A DNA stretch of 51,296 bases, taken from contig NZ_JANXTI010000064.1 in the NCBI RefSeq assembly GCF_025352425.1, positions 1-51,296 of the forward strand, read 5' to 3'. The first letter of the stretch is position 1; every line of letters starts with the position of its first letter. Below, piece after piece: positions 17,889-25,983 of this stretch. Made by a program: the position numbers and the translations under genes. Under the pieces are notes generated by a model that was not told where the DNA came from, did no database searches, and was given only the letters and a program-made list of their open reading frames with translations. This DNA comes from Flavobacterium sp. Lineage in GTDB: Bacteria > Bacteroidota > Bacteroidia > Flavobacteriales > Flavobacteriaceae.

Positions 17889-17990
17889 TACTTTTGTAAA
17901 GCATAATTGATACGCAACCTACTATCATTTTGCTAATAATAAAAGTTGGGGTTAGAAAGAAAAAAGCCGTATTAAATTACGGCTTTTTTG
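17889..17990 (+). ncRNA. Candidate small RNA between pyrF and the AraC gene
   Basis: TACTTTTG (17889-17896) matches the -7 consensus, and a strong terminator ends near 17990, giving a predicted transcript of about 90 nt. No plus-strand gene precedes the terminator and the flanking genes diverge, so the terminator has no protein gene to serve. There is no obvious ORF. A GGGGTTAGAAAG stretch precedes the terminator hairpin, reminiscent of the GGTTAG run in the candidate at 16801. Confidence 0.35.
17960..17990 (+). terminator. Orphan rho-independent terminator
   Basis: Stem AAAAAGCCGTA / TACGGCTTTTTT with a short loop and flanking A/T tracts; it lies between divergent genes. Confidence 0.82.
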
Positions 17991-18038
17991 ATAGGATTAT
18001 TTTAGTACATTTACAGTCATTAACCCGAAATCATATTT

Positions 18039-18596
18039 ATGAAAATCTTTATTAAATTTGACTTTAACGTTGTTTGTCGAAAAGTATTGGAAGAAAAGCT
18101 TATCAAACATAATATCAAGTATCGAATATTAGGTTTTGGCGAGGTTGATGTATTGGAAAAAATCGATATTTCTGTTTTCTCAAAATTAACCGAAGAACTT
18201 AAAGAATATGGTATTGAAATCATTGAAAACCAAAAAAGTGTTTTGGTTCAAAAAATAAAAGATACCATCATTGAGATGATTCACAGTCCTGAACTAATTA
18301 ATGTCAAAAGTTCGGTCTATCTCGCGGATAAATTAAGCCACAGCTATGGTTATCTTTCAAATTTATTTTCCGATGTAACTTATACTTCAATCGAGAATTA
18401 CATTATTTTACAAAAAATAGAATACGCCAAGCAATTAATTGTAAGTAGTGATTTGAGTCTAACTGAGATTGCCTTTCAACTTAATTATTCCAGTGTGGCC
18501 CATTTGAGCACACAATTTAAAAATGTAACTGGAATCACGCCTTCTACTTTTCAGAGAATAATAGTAAAAAGAAGAGAAATCGCTAATAAAAAATAA
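18039..18596 (+). CDS. AraC family transcriptional regulator
   Basis: 185 residues. The C-terminal 100 residues form the double helix-turn-helix of AraC/XylS proteins: SSVYLADKLSHSYGYLSNLF (first HTH), then LSLTEIAFQLNYSSVAHLST (second) and FKNVTGITPSTFQRI. The N-terminal 80 residues are short and lack a cupin sugar-binding domain; they may be a small dimerisation or signal-input domain. The gene is followed after 6 nt by a response regulator and then a sensor kinase, so all three probably form one operon and this protein may be the transcriptional output of that signalling unit. Confidence 0.88.
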   Translation: MKIFIKFDFNVVCRKVLEEKLIKHNIKYRILGFGEVDVLEKIDISVFSKLTEELKEYGIEIIENQKSVLVQKIKDTIIEMIHSPELINVKSSVYLADKLSHSYGYLSNLFSDVTYTSIENYIILQKIEYAKQLIVSSDLSLTEIAFQLNYSSVAHLSTQFKNVTGITPSTFQRIIVKRREIANKK

Positions 18597-18602
18597 AACT
18601 TC

Positions 18603-19049
18603 ATGGACAAAGATTATATACATATTATTTTGGCTGATGATGATGAAGACGATAGAGTGCTTTTTACAGATGCATTTGAAGAATTAAAGATAAATACTAA
18701 AGTCAATACGTTTAATGACGGCGTAGAATTGATGGATTATTTAAATTCTCCGGATGCTGTTTTGCCCAATGTTTTATTTCTTGATTTAAATATGCCAAAG
18801 AAAAACGGAATTGAATGTCTCTATGAAATAAAGGCAAATGAGCGTTTCCGGGAAATTGCTATTGCTATATTTTCTACTTCATCTTCAGAGGAACATATCG
18901 AGGAAACTTTTGTTCAGGGTGCTAACATTTATATTAAAAAACCAAGCGATTTTGCTACGCTGAAAAAAGTGTTATCAGACGTGGTAACTATAAACTGGCA
19001 ATATTATACATCGGGATTAAACAGAGATAATTTTTTACTGCGATTATAG
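18603..19049 (+). CDS. Single-domain response regulator (Rcp1-like)
   Basis: 148 residues, a receiver only. The acidic pocket is ADDDEDD (about 11-17), the phospho-acceptor is Asp61 in VLFLDLNMPKKNG, the switch Ser/Thr is in IFSTSSSEEH and the conserved Lys is in YIKKPSDF. There is no DNA-binding output. Receivers of this kind usually partner kinases with the SHDLQEPLRKI phospho-acceptor, which is what the next gene encodes (12-nt gap). The phosphoryl group is probably passed on, or the protein acts by contact with the AraC protein or another partner. Confidence 0.92.
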   Translation: MDKDYIHIILADDDEDDRVLFTDAFEELKINTKVNTFNDGVELMDYLNSPDAVLPNVLFLDLNMPKKNGIECLYEIKANERFREIAIAIFSTSSSEEHIEETFVQGANIYIKKPSDFATLKKVLSDVVTINWQYYTSGLNRDNFLLRL

Positions 19050-19061
19050 CCCCTTGAAGTT

Positions 19062-20854
19062 ATGAAGTTAAAGAGATTTTATAAATCCTCAATCTTTCTC
19101 AAAAGTATTTTTGTAGTTTCTATATTTGCGATTTTCTTTATTTCTGCTGTTACGTATAGGCACATCAGTTTGGTTAACAGTTTCTCTAACGGCGTTAATC
19201 ATTCTTATGATATCAATTTAGAACTGGAACGATTATTTTCTTATTTAAAAGATTCGGAAACAGGGCAACGGGGTTTTTTGATAACCAAAGATTCTACTTT
19301 TTTAGAGCCTTATATAGGCTCTAAACAAAAAATTGACCATTCCTTTGCTTTGGTAAAAACCTATATCCATAATGATCCCGTTCAGGCAGACAATCTCAGA
19401 AAACTGCAATTTTACATCAGCAAAAGACAAAATTATCTTTCGGCTACTTTACATTTATCCTTAGATAAACCATTGACAGATAAAGTGCTGATGGAAAAAC
19501 TAACCATTGGAAAACAAACCATGGATAGCGTTCGAAAGCAAATAAATAAGATGATTCTTTTAGAAAAAAAAATATTAAAAGGAAGAGAACTGAATTATAA
19601 GGATACTATAGAAGTTACTCCTGTTTTTGTATATGTAACGCTTCTGATTACACTTTTATTAATCTCTATTTCCTATATCAGAATTACTAAAGACCTTGAA
19701 AAACTGCAAATTTCAAACAATCGTTTGGCTGTGTTGAACGAATCAAATAATCTAGCCGAAATTGTGGGTAGTTTTGGTAACTGGGAATTAAATGTGGATA
19801 CCAAAGAATATACCTTTTCAGATAACAGTTACCGACTACTTGGTTTTGAACCAAAAGCTTTTGTTGCAAGCCAGGAAAACTTCATGAAATATATTCACAA
19901 GGAAGATCTTTCCGCTTTTCGCGATGCCACATCTACAATGGTAGAAAACGGAAATATGGCCCCTTTACATATAGAATCATTAGAAAAGATAAAAAAGTCA
20001 GGTATTTTAGGACTACTGCTCGAATTGTAACAAATAAATTAGGAGAAGAAACATTAATTGGTACAAATAGCGATGTGACCGAAGAAGTATTGGCATCATT
20101 GTCGTTAGAGCAACAAAATATAGAATTGGAAGCCAGTAATAAAGAACTAATAGCTTTTAATTATGTTGCAAGTCACGACTTACAGGAGCCGTTGCGGAAA
20201 ATTCAAACCTTTGTTTCCCGATTGTCTGATAAGGAGTATGATAATTTATCCGATAGCGGAAAAGAGTTTATGCTACGAATTAATAATTCTGTTGACCGTA
20301 TGCGCATTCTCATTGATGACTTATTACAATATTCAAGAACTACTAAAACTGAAAAAGTCTTTGAAATTACTGACCTGAATGACTTATTAGAGAATTCCAA
20401 AACGGACTTATGGCAAATCATCGAGGAAAAAAATGCTGTTATTCAAAGTGATAAATTGCCCAAAATAACTGTAATACCATTTCAAATACAGCAATTATTT
20501 GTTAACCTTATCAGTAATTCACTAAAATACAGCAAGTCAGACAGCGTTCCCACAATTAGAATTTCCTGCAAAAAAGTAATTGCAGCTGAAGACGAATTGA
20601 TTCCGAAAAATACTAAAGAAAAGTTCTACAAAATCACTTTTACAGACAAGGGAATTGGTTTTGAACAAGAATATGCTGAAAAAATATTCGTCCTGTTCAA
20701 TAGGCTTCACAATAAGAATGAATATGTAGGTACAGGAATTGGCCTAGCCATATGCAAAAAAATTGTAGAAAATCATAAGGGTTTTATCCTCTCAAAAGGA
20801 AAGCCAAATATTGGTGCAACCTTCACCATTTATCTCCCGGAAGACAGTAATTAA
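19062..20854 (+). pseudogene. CHASE3-PAS sensor histidine kinase, interrupted by a frameshift
   Basis: The first part (19062-20030) has a membrane helix, a CHASE3 periplasmic domain (LKDSETGQRGFLITKDSTFL), a second helix (VFVYVTLLITLLLISISYI) and a PAS domain (GSFGNWELNVDTKEYTFSD). The second part in another frame completes the PAS and has HisKA (NYVASHDLQEPLRKIQTF) and HATPase (LISNSLKYS, TDKGIGFE, GTGIGLAICK). Reading the downstream frame backward restores PAS residues IIRKDKKVRYFRTTARIVTN, so the break is at about 19974-19980. Total length is 1793 nt, one base short of a multiple of three. A 7-bp deletion between two ATAGA words would also fit. It is either a true lesion or an assembly error; if repaired, the protein is about 597 aa. 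Confidence 0.88.
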
Positions 20855-21155
20855 ATTTTTTTTCCTTATCCTACGTTACCATGGGATTTTGTTTTTTTAA
20901 TCCATTTCATAAACTGGAAAAAATATAACTATTCTGAAAAAAGTTATAACAATAAGCTGCGTTAATCCATGCAACTTTGTCCCGTACAATAAAATTTGAT
21001 AATCAGTGTAGAACTTCCCATCTTAACTTCAACGCTTTTTGAAAGCTAAATCCATCCGCAGAAGTGGCACTTTCAAATTCTACTCATAAATGATTGAAAA
21101 ATACATTAAGTAACATTCAGAGGAATTTCAGTATATCCTAAAATCAAAAAAAAAT
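20855..21155. other. Intergenic region with an ATAACT/AGTTAT inverted repeat
   Basis: A gap of about 300 bp, A/T-rich, with no ORF. A TATAACT ... AGTTATA inverted repeat near 20924-20949 is the only clear structure. It could be an operator, or the upstream region of the small membrane protein gene; no convincing TAnnTTTG is seen close to that start. Confidence 0.3.
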
Positions 21156-21335
21156 ATGCAAAATATAATATACAGCGTAACTGCAGCATTGTTGTTACTA
21201 TGGTCACTAGGGTTTTTCTTTTACAATACTGGCTCAATCATCTATGTTTCACTTATAGCACTTATTTATGTGATTTTCATAATAGCTAGTGTCGTTCTAT
21301 TCCTTAAAACTATAAAGAAGAAAAAGTGTAGCTAA
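21156..21335 (+). CDS. Small two-helix membrane protein, lmo0937/DUF5670-like
   Basis: 59 residues, ATG to TAA. MQNIIYSVTAALLLLWSLGF and IIYVSLIALIYVIFIIASVV form two hydrophobic helices, with FYNTGS between them and a positively charged tail (KTIKKKKCS). The pattern matches the lmo0937/DUF5670 small membrane family often induced by envelope or osmotic stress. It lies 31 nt before a beta-barrel gene and downstream of the AraC/kinase operon, so it may be a target of that system (inference). Confidence 0.65.
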   Translation: MQNIIYSVTAALLLLWSLGFFFYNTGSIIYVSLIALIYVIFIIASVVLFLKTIKKKKCS

Positions 21336-21366
21336 TACACCAATAATTAATTTTAAATTAAACACC

Positions 21367-21924
21367 ATGAAAATTACCTTAAGAAACTCAGTAAAATTAG
21401 CTTTAGTTGTTTTATGTCTGTCAGGTTCTGCTACAATTGTAGCGCAGGAAACCGGAAAAGAAACCAAAAATTATGATCAGGGCTTCCGCCTTGGCTTTGG
21501 TTTAAGCGCCGGCGTGCCTTTAAATGCGGAACCATATAAATGGAATCTCGGCGCCGATGTAAGATTGCAGTATGATTTATCAACCAGGTATTCGCTAACA
21601 TTTACCACAGGTTTTAATAATTTCTTCATCAATGGGGATAACAATGATTTAGGATATATTCCGGTTAAAGGTGGATTTAAAGCTTTCGTCCTAAAAGACA
21701 AACTTTATTTATTAGCTGAAGTAGGTGGCGCATTTGGGGTTACTAATGGCTATGATGAAACTTCATTACTCCTTAGTCCGGGAATTGGCTATGCAACAGA
21801 ATATTTTGATGCTAGTTTACGATATGAACACTATACTGATTTTCCAAAACTTAACGATGATGGAACAACAGGAAAAGGATTGGGAATGATTGCTTTGAGA
21901 CTTGCGTACGGATTTAGATTATAA
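21367..21924 (+). CDS. Outer-membrane beta-barrel protein
   Basis: 185 residues. The signal peptide ends near IVAQ (MKITLRNSVKLALVVLCLSG then SATIVAQ). The remainder alternates hydrophobic and polar residues in strands, with Gly-rich turns (FRLGFGLSAGVPLN, YLLAEVGGAFGVTNG, LSPGIGYATEYFDASLRYEH), and ends in the aromatic-rich LAYGFRL expected for the last strand. It is an eight-stranded OmpA/OmpX-like small barrel of unknown ligand, and probably co-transcribed with the small membrane protein just upstream. Confidence 0.85.
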   Translation: MKITLRNSVKLALVVLCLSGSATIVAQETGKETKNYDQGFRLGFGLSAGVPLNAEPYKWNLGADVRLQYDLSTRYSLTFTTGFNNFFINGDNNDLGYIPVKGGFKAFVLKDKLYLLAEVGGAFGVTNGYDETSLLLSPGIGYATEYFDASLRYEHYTDFPKLNDDGTTGKGLGMIALRLAYGFRL

Positions 21925-21946
21925 ATTTCTGGTACGTAAGCAAAAG

Positions 21947-21976
21947 AAAAGAGCTAACTTTCGTTAGCTCTTTTTT
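21947..21976. terminator. Bidirectional terminator between the beta-barrel gene and prfA
   Basis: Stem AAAAGAGCTAAC / GTTAGCTCTTTT with a 4-nt loop and T runs on both strands, between convergent stops. Confidence 0.9.
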
Positions 21977-21978
21977 AT

Positions 21979-23052
21979 TTAGAAAACTTCACTTTCCTTT
22001 AGCTTTTCCATATTATTAACCAATTGAAGTTCGTCAACAAATTTTTGAATTTTTCCGTTCATAACGCCATCCATATCAAAGACATCCAACCCTATTCGGT
22101 GATCGGTTACCCGACCCTGAGCATAATTGTAGGTTCTGATTTTAGCCGACCGGTCACCTGAACTTACCTGGGAAGTACGCTTTACAGCATCTTCTGCTTC
22201 TTTTTTTGCTAATTCTTGTTCGTATAATCTAGAGCGTAAAACCGTTAATGCTTTATCCTTATTTTTATGTTGCGATTTTTGATCCTGGCACTGTGCTACC
22301 AAACCAGTCGGAATATGTGTCAAACGCACAGCAGATTTAGTGGTATTTACGGATTGTCCACCCGGACCAGACGAACAGAAAAAATCTACTCGAACATCAT
22401 TCATATCAATCTGAACGTCAAATTCTTCCGCTTCGGGTAAAACCATAACCGTTGCTGCAGAGGTATGAACCCTCCCCTGCGTTTCTGTTTGTGGTACACG
22501 TTGCACACGATGAACGCCTGCTTCAAACTTCAATGTTCCATAAACATCTTCGCCTGTTACTTCAAAAATAACCTCTTTAAAACCACCAGAAGTTCCTTCA
22601 TTCATATCAACTGTAGAAGTTCTCCAGCCTCGGGCTTCACAATATTTAGTGTACATTCTGTATAAATCTCCTGCAAAAATTGAAGCTTCGTCACCACCAG
22701 TTCCGGCACGGATTTCAACCATTACATTCTTGGCATCTTCAGGATCTTTTGGAATCAGCATGAATTTGATTTCTTCTTCTAATTCCGGCAAACGTTCTTT
22801 GGCTTCGTCTAATTGCATCTTAGCCATTTCTACCATTTCCGCGTCAGAGCCATCAGAAATAATTTCATTTGCTTCAGATATATTTGCCGTAACATTAATC
22901 AGTTCCTCACGCTTTTCCATTAACGCTTTTAAACCTTTATATTCCTGATTTAATTGCACATAACGTTTTTGATCGGCAATAATATCCGGTTGAATAATCA
23001 AATCCGAAATCTCGTCGAAACGTTGTTTTACATATTGAAGTCTTTCTAACAT
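21979..23052 (-). CDS. prfA: Peptide chain release factor 1
   Basis: 357 residues from the ATG at 23052; the longer frame starts 33 nt upstream but would include the promoter. It recognises UAA and UAG and triggers peptidyl-tRNA hydrolysis. The catalytic GGQ is in [14 protein letters not shown]. The anticodon-mimic region spans the [19 protein letters not shown] segment, quoted in parts: [10 protein letters not shown] and GRVHTSAA. The C-terminal [13 protein letters not shown] is typical. RF1 is normally followed by prmC in many bacteria, but here a convergent terminator follows. The promoter -7 TATTTTTG is at 23075-23082. Confidence 0.97.
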   Translation of the reverse strand: MLERLQYVKQRFDEISDLIIQPDIIADQKRYVQLNQEYKGLKALMEKREELINVTANISEANEIISDGSDAEMVEMAKMQLDEAKERLPELEEEIKFMLIPKDPEDAKNVMVEIRAGTGGDEASIFAGDLYRMYTKYCEARGWRTSTVDMNEGTSGGFKEVIFEVTGEDVYGTLKFEAGVHRVQRVPQTETQGRVHTSAATVMVLPEAEEFDVQIDMNDVRVDFFCSSGPGGQSVNTTKSAVRLTHIPTGLVAQCQDQKSQHKNKDKALTVLRSRLYEQELAKKEAEDAVKRTSQVSSGDRSAKIRTYNYAQGRVTDHRIGLDVFDMDGVMNGKIQKFVDELQLVNNMEKLKESEVF

Positions 23053-23074
23053 TATTATTCTTTTTATTGGAGTG

Positions 23075-23082
23075 CAAAAATA
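23075..23082 (-). promoter_or_regulatory. -7 element of prfA
   Basis: TATTTTTG on the minus strand, 22 nt upstream of the chosen ATG at 23052; this supports that start. Confidence 0.5.
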
Positions 23083-23160
23083 CAAAAAAAGGGTTCAGTT
23101 TACTGTGTTAAGCTGGCAGATTTTTAATAGTATTGTATAGTTAAATAAAAAATGACGAAT

Positions 23161-23634
23161 ATGAAAAAACCAATTTACATTCTATCCTTAATTTTATTAG
23201 TTTCCTGTAAAAAAAATGCTGATGAAAATAAATTTGACAAACTTGAAAAGATGAACTGGCTTATTGGCGAATGGGAACAAAAACTTCCTGACGGCATATT
23301 AAAAGAAACATGGATTAAGCAAAATGACAGCACATTCAGCGGAAACAGTTACTTTATAACGAAAGACACTGTTCATTTTGAAAGCATACAACTTGTACAA
23401 AAAGCTGAAGAATTGAATTATATTGCCACAGTTGTTGGTCAAAATGACGATAAAGACGTTACTTTTAAATTAACTTCTGATACTAATAACACATTTACTT
23501 TTGAAAATCCGGCTCACGAATACCCGCAAAAAATTGTATACAAAAAAATTGCGAGTGACCGTCTGATTGCAACCATATCTGGAAAACAACAAGGGAAACT
23601 AACTCAAGAAAGCTATCCAATGACAAAAAAATAG
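23161..23634 (+). CDS. DUF6265 family lipoprotein
   Basis: 157 residues from the ATG at 23161 (another ATG at 23152 is in frame). A lipobox (MKKPIYILSLILLVSC) is followed by Lys-rich residues. The mature domain is lipocalin-like, with MNWLIGEWEQ near the start, LKETWIKQNDSTFSG, and a C-terminal FENPAHEYPQKIVY block diagnostic of DUF6265. Members are exported and no enzymatic role is proven. It has its own terminator at 23661-23685. Confidence 0.82.
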   Translation: MKKPIYILSLILLVSCKKNADENKFDKLEKMNWLIGEWEQKLPDGILKETWIKQNDSTFSGNSYFITKDTVHFESIQLVQKAEELNYIATVVGQNDDKDVTFKLTSDTNNTFTFENPAHEYPQKIVYKKIASDRLIATISGKQQGKLTQESYPMTKK

Positions 23635-23660
23635 ACATTTAACGACCGAGATTACATTCA

Positions 23661-23685
23661 AACCTCATTAACAATGAGGTTTTTT
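23661..23685 (+). terminator. Terminator of the DUF6265 gene
   Basis: Stem AACCTCATT / AATGAGGTT followed by six Ts, 26 nt after the stop. Confidence 0.85.
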
Positions 23686-23721
23686 CGTTTGTAAATTATA
23701 GTAAATCAAACAGATAAAAAC

Positions 23722-23746
23722 TTTATTTATATTTAATCTAAATAAA
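23722..23746. promoter_or_regulatory. Imperfect palindrome TTTATTTA-N9-TAAATAAA upstream of the beta-barrel/cytochrome operon
   Basis: Eight-base perfect arms, 9-nt centre, about 25 bp upstream of the TATATTTG -7 element at 23771-23778. Size and position suit a dimeric repressor or activator such as a Fur- or Crp-type protein; identity unknown. Confidence 0.3.
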
Positions 23747-23770
23747 CTTTTTTAATTCAAATCTCGTATT

Positions 23771-23778
23771 TATATTTG
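23771..23778 (+). promoter_or_regulatory. -7 element of the beta-barrel/cytochrome operon
   Basis: TATATTTG, matching TAnnTTTG, with a long 5' UTR of roughly 75 nt before the ATG at 23857. Confidence 0.5.
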
Positions 23779-23856
23779 CATCGTTATTTTTAACAATTCT
23801 AAATAAACAACGTCTACCAAATGGAATTTTAACCTTAATTATTTAATATATATACA

Positions 23857-24660
23857 ATGAAAAAGATTTTTATAATCGCAAGTTTTTTAATATTATCTGC
23901 ACTGAATAGTAATGCTCAGGACCGAGTATTTACTTATACGTATCAATCGAATGTTTTGAACAAAGGTCAAAAAGAAATAGAAGTTTGGACCACGCTCCTT
24001 ACGGGAAAAGAAAATTATTATAGAGAAATCAAAAATCGTGTGGAGTATGAAGTAGGTTTAGGTTCTAATTTACAGGTTGCGTTCTATATGAATTCAAAAC
24101 AAAAAGCAGGTTTTGATGATGTTACCGGAGAAATTGTAATGGAACCAACAGAAATTTCGGTTTCAAATGAATGGAAATATAAGTTTTCTGATCCTGTAGC
24201 CGATAAAATTGGGTTTGCAGGATATGGTGAAATAACTGTTGCTACCGACGAATTGGAGATTGAGTTGAAAGCCATTTTTGACAAGAAAATCGGGATAACG
24301 CTACATGCTGCGAATTTGATTTTTGAACCGGAATGGCAAACTACAACCATTGAAGGGAAAGTAGCTACCGAAACTGAATACAAATATGATGTGAACTATG
24401 CTTTTGCTTACAACATCAACAAAAACTGGAATGTTGGAGCCGAAATCATTAACCGAAATATCTATTTCAAAGAAAACAAAGCGACAATATCCGCTTTATT
24501 TGGTGGACCTATACTATCTTACAATGCGAACAATTTTTGGATAAACCTAACAGCGCTTCCACAAATTGCGGGATTACATAATCCTGAAGGTATGAGCGGT
24601 GTTAATATTGACGAATGGACAAAATTTGAAACGCGTGTAATTGTTTCCTTTGCTTTTTAA
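23857..24660 (+). CDS. Exported beta-rich protein, probably outer-membrane barrel
   Basis: 267 residues with a clear signal peptide (MKKIFIIASFLILSALNSNA). The mature protein consists of amphipathic strands (FTYTYQSNVLNKGQKEIEVW, VEYEVGLGSNLQVAFYMNS, YDVNYAFAYNINKNWNVGAE) and ends in the aromatic ETRVIVSFAF typical of a final barrel strand. It resembles proteins annotated in flavobacteria only as hypothetical or transporter-like barrels. It is followed 11 nt later by a mono-haem cytochrome c lipoprotein, an arrangement that suggests a shared, possibly redox-linked, envelope role. Confidence 0.78.
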   Translation: MKKIFIIASFLILSALNSNAQDRVFTYTYQSNVLNKGQKEIEVWTTLLTGKENYYREIKNRVEYEVGLGSNLQVAFYMNSKQKAGFDDVTGEIVMEPTEISVSNEWKYKFSDPVADKIGFAGYGEITVATDELEIELKAIFDKKIGITLHAANLIFEPEWQTTTIEGKVATETEYKYDVNYAFAYNINKNWNVGAEIINRNIYFKENKATISALFGGPILSYNANNFWINLTALPQIAGLHNPEGMSGVNIDEWTKFETRVIVSFAF

Positions 24661-24671
24661 TATTTTGCATC

Positions 24672-24953
24672 ATGAAAAAATTTGGTATTTTATCTTTTTG
24701 CTTTTTCCTAGTTAGCTGTTCATCAAAATTGTATGTGCCAACTGAAAGTGTAAACTTTATATCGGCAGAAAACCTCAAACAAGGTCGTGAATTGTATGTA
24801 AACAATTGCGGCAGTTGCCACCAATTGTATATACCAAACCAATATAATGCTGTAACCTGGAAGCACAATCTTGATGAAATGCAGGCCAGAGCCAAAATCA
24901 CCGAGAACCAAAAGAAATTGGTTTACGATTATTTGGTCAACGCTCCAAAATAA
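24672..24953 (+). CDS. Small mono-haem c-type cytochrome lipoprotein
   Basis: 93 residues. A lipobox (MKKFGILSFCFFLVSC) puts the anchor Cys at 16. Haem attachment is CGSCH (Cys46, Cys49, His50); Met70 in LDEMQARAK is a plausible distal ligand, and the C-terminal LVYDYLVNAP helix fits a class I cytochrome c fold. It would carry one electron at the outer face of a membrane. It is co-transcribed with the preceding barrel gene, with a terminator 20 nt downstream. Confidence 0.88.
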   Translation: MKKFGILSFCFFLVSCSSKLYVPTESVNFISAENLKQGRELYVNNCGSCHQLYIPNQYNAVTWKHNLDEMQARAKITENQKKLVYDYLVNAPK

Positions 24954-24972
24954 TAGTATTACTTGATTTAAT

Positions 24973-25007
24973 TGCCCCAAAAAGAAAAGACTATTTGGGG
25001 CATTTTT
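24973..25007 (+). terminator. Terminator of the barrel/cytochrome operon
   Basis: Stem TGCCCCAAA / TTTGGGGCA with an A-rich loop, followed by five Ts. Confidence 0.88.
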
Positions 25008-25100
25008 ATGGATTTTAAAAAAGTCAGTTTTTGATACTTATTTTAACAAAAAATTAAAACTTGCCTGTTGCATAAAATCGTAATTTATCAAAAATTTGAT

Positions 25101-25932
25101 ATGAAAATTCAATTAGGTTTAGTCTTTCTGTGCTTATATTTAATTACAGGTTGCGCGACCAAAAAATATGGAAATGTTTCCTATTTAGGTCCCGAAAATC
25201 AAGATAAGGAACAACCAACTCTTAATGTTTTCACTCCAAGAAATTCAAAATTTACAAATAATCAGGTTTTGTTGTTTGTGCATGGAGGAAATTGGAATTC
25301 AGGAGATAAAAAATTGTACGGTTTTTTTGGTCGGAATTTTGCAAAAAAAGGAATTACCACGGTTATCGTTGGCTATACGTTAAGTCCTGCTGCAAATTAT
25401 AATGATATGGCAAATCAAGTTGCGAAAGCTGTAGAGTGGACAAAATTGAACATTGGTAAGTACAAGGGAAACCCAAATGAAATATTTTTAACCGGACATT
25501 CAGCCGGTGGTCATTTGGTAGCTTTAGTAGCTACGAATCCCAAATATTTAAAAGATAAGTCCATAATAAAAGGAGTTATTCTTAACGATGCTGCGGGCTT
25601 GGATATGAAACATTATCTTGAAGATTATCCGCCTATCCAGCTATGCCAATTATACAACTACCTGGACTCAGAATCCCGAAAAATGGCGAGAAGCATCTCC
25701 CATTTATTTCTTAGATAAAAACGCGCCACCCATTATGATTTATACCGGGAGTAAAACATACGAAAGCATAAAAGTGTCTAACGAGCGATTTCTCGACGAA
25801 TTACATAAGTTTCAGCCCACTGTAAAACGTATTGTCCTGAATAAGAAGCACATTCCAATGGTTTTGCAATATATTTTTCCGTGGAGTAAGAGATACGATG
25901 AGATTATAGATTTTATGAAAAAGAACAAATAA
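25101..25932 (+). pseudogene. Alpha/beta-hydrolase lipoprotein (BD-FAE-like esterase), interrupted by a frameshift
   Basis: The ATG at 25101 starts a lipoprotein signal (MKIQLGLVFLCLYLITGC). The oxyanion block is VHGGNWNSGDK and the nucleophile Ser is in LTGHSAGGHLVAL, as in carbohydrate or aryl esterases of the alpha/beta fold. The first frame runs out at 25718 after DYPP. The second frame picks up with NYTTTWTQNPEKWREASP and carries the catalytic His (NKKHIPMVL). The switch lies between about 25621 and 25650, and 832 nt is one more than a multiple of three. If repaired the protein would be 276 aa. It is either a true lesion or an indel error. Confidence 0.85.
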
Positions 25933-25962
25933 AAACCCGTATAAATCAACGGGTTTTTATTT
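25931..25962. terminator. Bidirectional terminator between the esterase gene and pepD
   Basis: Stem AAAAACCCGT / ACGGGTTTTT with Ts following on the plus strand and As (Ts on minus) before it, between convergent genes. Confidence 0.87.
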
Positions 25963-25983
25963 TTTTCTGTAGCTATTTTTTTT

